A stretch of 64,000 bases of DNA, taken from Solwaraspora sp. WMMD1047 (GTDB lineage Bacteria > Actinomycetota > Actinomycetes > Mycobacteriales > Micromonosporaceae). The notes beneath the pieces are model-generated. The model made no database searches. It was given only the letters and a program-made list of their open reading frames with translations, and was not told the origin of the DNA. Shown here piece after piece: positions 62,987 to 64,000 of this stretch (position 1 is the stretch's first letter; every line of letters starts with the position of its first letter). The DNA is taken from NCBI RefSeq assembly GCF_029626155.1, contig NZ_JARUBL010000001.1, forward strand, positions 3,948,501 through 4,012,500, written 5' to 3'. A program made the translations under genes and the position numbers.

Positions 62987-63577
62987 ATGGCTGATCTGAA
63001 CGACTCGAAGGCGGCGCTGCATCACTACCTGCAGGCGATCCGCGAGAACCTCATCTGGAAGCTCGACGGGCTCAGCGAACGCGAGGCCAGGCTGCCTCGC
63101 ACCGCGACCGGCAACAACCTGCTGGGCGTCATCAAGCACTGCCTCAATGTTGAAGCCGGCTACTTCGGGCTCACCTTCGGGCGAGAGTTTCCGCAGCCCG
63201 AGGAGCTGGTCCCGATGCGGGCGTACGAGGAAGATCCGCAGGCGGACTGGTACGCGCGGGAGGATGAGTCGAAGGAAGGGCTGCTCGACCTGTACCGCCG
63301 GGTCGCGGCATTCGCCGACCAGACGATCGAGGAGTTGCCGCTCGACGCGCCGGGACGGGTGCCGTGGTGGCAGCCCGGCGCACAGGACGTGACGCTGCAG
63401 CGGATCATCATCCACGTGACCTGCGACCTCGCGCGGCACGCCGGTCATGCCGACATCATGCGGGAGCAGCACGACAACGCGATCGGCCTGCGGCGGGAGA
63501 ACCCCAACGTCCCCGACGACTACGACTGGCCGGCGTACGTCACCAAGCTGACGAAGTTGGCCGACCGGTTCGGATAG
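62987..63577 (+). CDS. DinB family protein (DUF664-like)
   Basis: A 196-aa four-helix-bundle protein. ALHHYLQAIRENLIWKLDGL, LLGVIKHCLNVEAGYFGLTF and IIIHVTCDLARHAGHADIMR supply the three His ligands of the DinB/YfiT metal site. The function of most members is unknown; some are thiol transferases. No motif sets the substrate. The ATG at 62987 is the natural start. It converges with a cupin gene, 10 bp between stops. Confidence 0.9.
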   Translation: MADLNDSKAALHHYLQAIRENLIWKLDGLSEREARLPRTATGNNLLGVIKHCLNVEAGYFGLTFGREFPQPEELVPMRAYEEDPQADWYAREDESKEGLLDLYRRVAAFADQTIEELPLDAPGRVPWWQPGAQDVTLQRIIIHVTCDLARHAGHADIMREQHDNAIGLRRENPNVPDDYDWPAYVTKLTKLADRFG

Positions 63578-63587
63578 CCGACCGGAG

Positions 63588-63980
63588 TCAGGCCAGCTGA
63601 TGGCCCGTGGTGCTGTCCACGTGGACGGGGACGACGCCGTCGTGGCGGTCACCGGTGGTGCCGGTGCCGGTCGGTTCGAACATCAGGATGGCACCGCCCG
63701 GTGACGACGGCTTGTGCTCAGTCCCTCTGGGCACGACGAAGACATCGCCCGCCTTGAGTGTCACGGTTCGCTCGTTCCCGTCGGCGTCGCGCAGCGCGAT
63801 GTCGAACCGGCCGTCCAGGCCGAGGAAGAACTCGTCGGTGTCGTTGTGGACGTGCCAGACGTGTTCGCCCCGGGTGTGCGCGATTCGGACGTCGTAGTCG
63901 TTGACGCGCGCGACGATCCGGGGGCTGTAGATCTGGTCGAAGGAGGCGAGCGCCTCGGTCAGGTTCACTGGCTCGTGCAT
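63588..63980 (-). CDS. Small cupin-domain protein
   Basis: A 130-aa single-cupin protein. Motif 1: EHVWHVHNDTDEFFLGLDGR with the His-x-His and Glu metal ligands; motif 2: AGDVFVVPRGTEHKPSSPGG with the last His. All four ligands are present. Substrate unknown. Start ATG 63978-63980, with only 20 bp to the right edge, so its promoter lies outside. Confidence 0.9.
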   Translation of the reverse strand: MHEPVNLTEALASFDQIYSPRIVARVNDYDVRIAHTRGEHVWHVHNDTDEFFLGLDGRFDIALRDADGNERTVTLKAGDVFVVPRGTEHKPSSPGGAILMFEPTGTGTTGDRHDGVVPVHVDSTTGHQLA

Positions 63981-64000
63981 GCGGTCCAGCCTGCCCGGAT

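Overview
The window is about 72% GC chromosomal DNA with dense, third-position-GC-biased genes on both strands. Gene content (DUF3090 next to a histidine phosphatase, DUF5703, DUF3140, F420-type LLM oxidoreductase, DUF1295, an ankyrin-like/APH protein, many GTG starts and ATGA overlaps) points to an actinomycete, most likely a Micromonosporaceae member. This is inferred from family content; there is no rRNA here. No tRNA, rRNA, CRISPR array, transposase or phage gene was seen.

Left part (1-14.5 kb): housekeeping and metabolic genes (DUF3090, phosphatase, UppP, LLM oxidoreductase, aldo/keto reductase, M20 peptidase, hemerythrin-like protein), a LysR regulator, a secreted streptogrisin-type protease, a DUF3140 gene coupled to a small basic ORF, a ClpC/ClpB-like unfoldase and a small NYN/PIN-like protein.

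14.7-21 kb holds the two most unusual loci. The first is a tight four-gene operon: an 86-aa helical-hairpin protein, a 347-aa protein starting with a similar hairpin, a 904-aa soluble FtsK/EssC-like ATPase that appears to have one active and two degenerate RecA-like domains, and a coiled-coil membrane protein. The second is an 80-aa peptide gene made of three identical 21-residue repeats, 21 bp upstream of a JmjC/cupin (ribosomal-oxygenase-like) 2-oxoglutarate oxygenase. It looks like a precursor-peptide/hydroxylase pair.

21-34 kb is rich in carbohydrate genes: a LacI regulator divergent from a GH43 xylosidase/arabinosidase, a C39-like secreted protein with an Arg-Asp insert, a Mrr-like protein with altered catalytic residues, a coupled Gfo/Idh-DUF6807-DUF72 operon led by a small DNA-binding protein, and a secreted GH43-CBM42 arabinofuranosidase behind a LacI-type operator.

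34-44 kb holds a degenerate phosphotransferase, an AraC-VOC pair, an ECF sigma factor fused to an anti-sigma-like zinc motif and a membrane segment, a secreted serine hydrolase resembling fungal polyglycine hydrolases, a RecF-like ATPase, and a deletion/frameshift scar where a CMD-family gene and an ECF41 sigma gene have both lost their 5' ends. A DUF899/HxlR divergent pair follows, separated from the scar by a perfect 26-bp hairpin.

44.5-64 kb: a 1,936-aa secreted ThuA-glucose/sorbosone dehydrogenase-PKD multidomain protein, a complete assimilatory nitrate/nitrite reduction operon (nitrate reductase, unknown 115-aa protein, NirB, NirD, NarK), an XRE regulator with a repeat-like C-terminal region, a GH6 cellulase relative lacking key aspartates, an FGGY sugar kinase, a methyltransferase, a DinB protein and a cupin. 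A recurring theme is degenerate enzymes: GH6, APH, Mrr and ECF41 copies all lack residues their families need.
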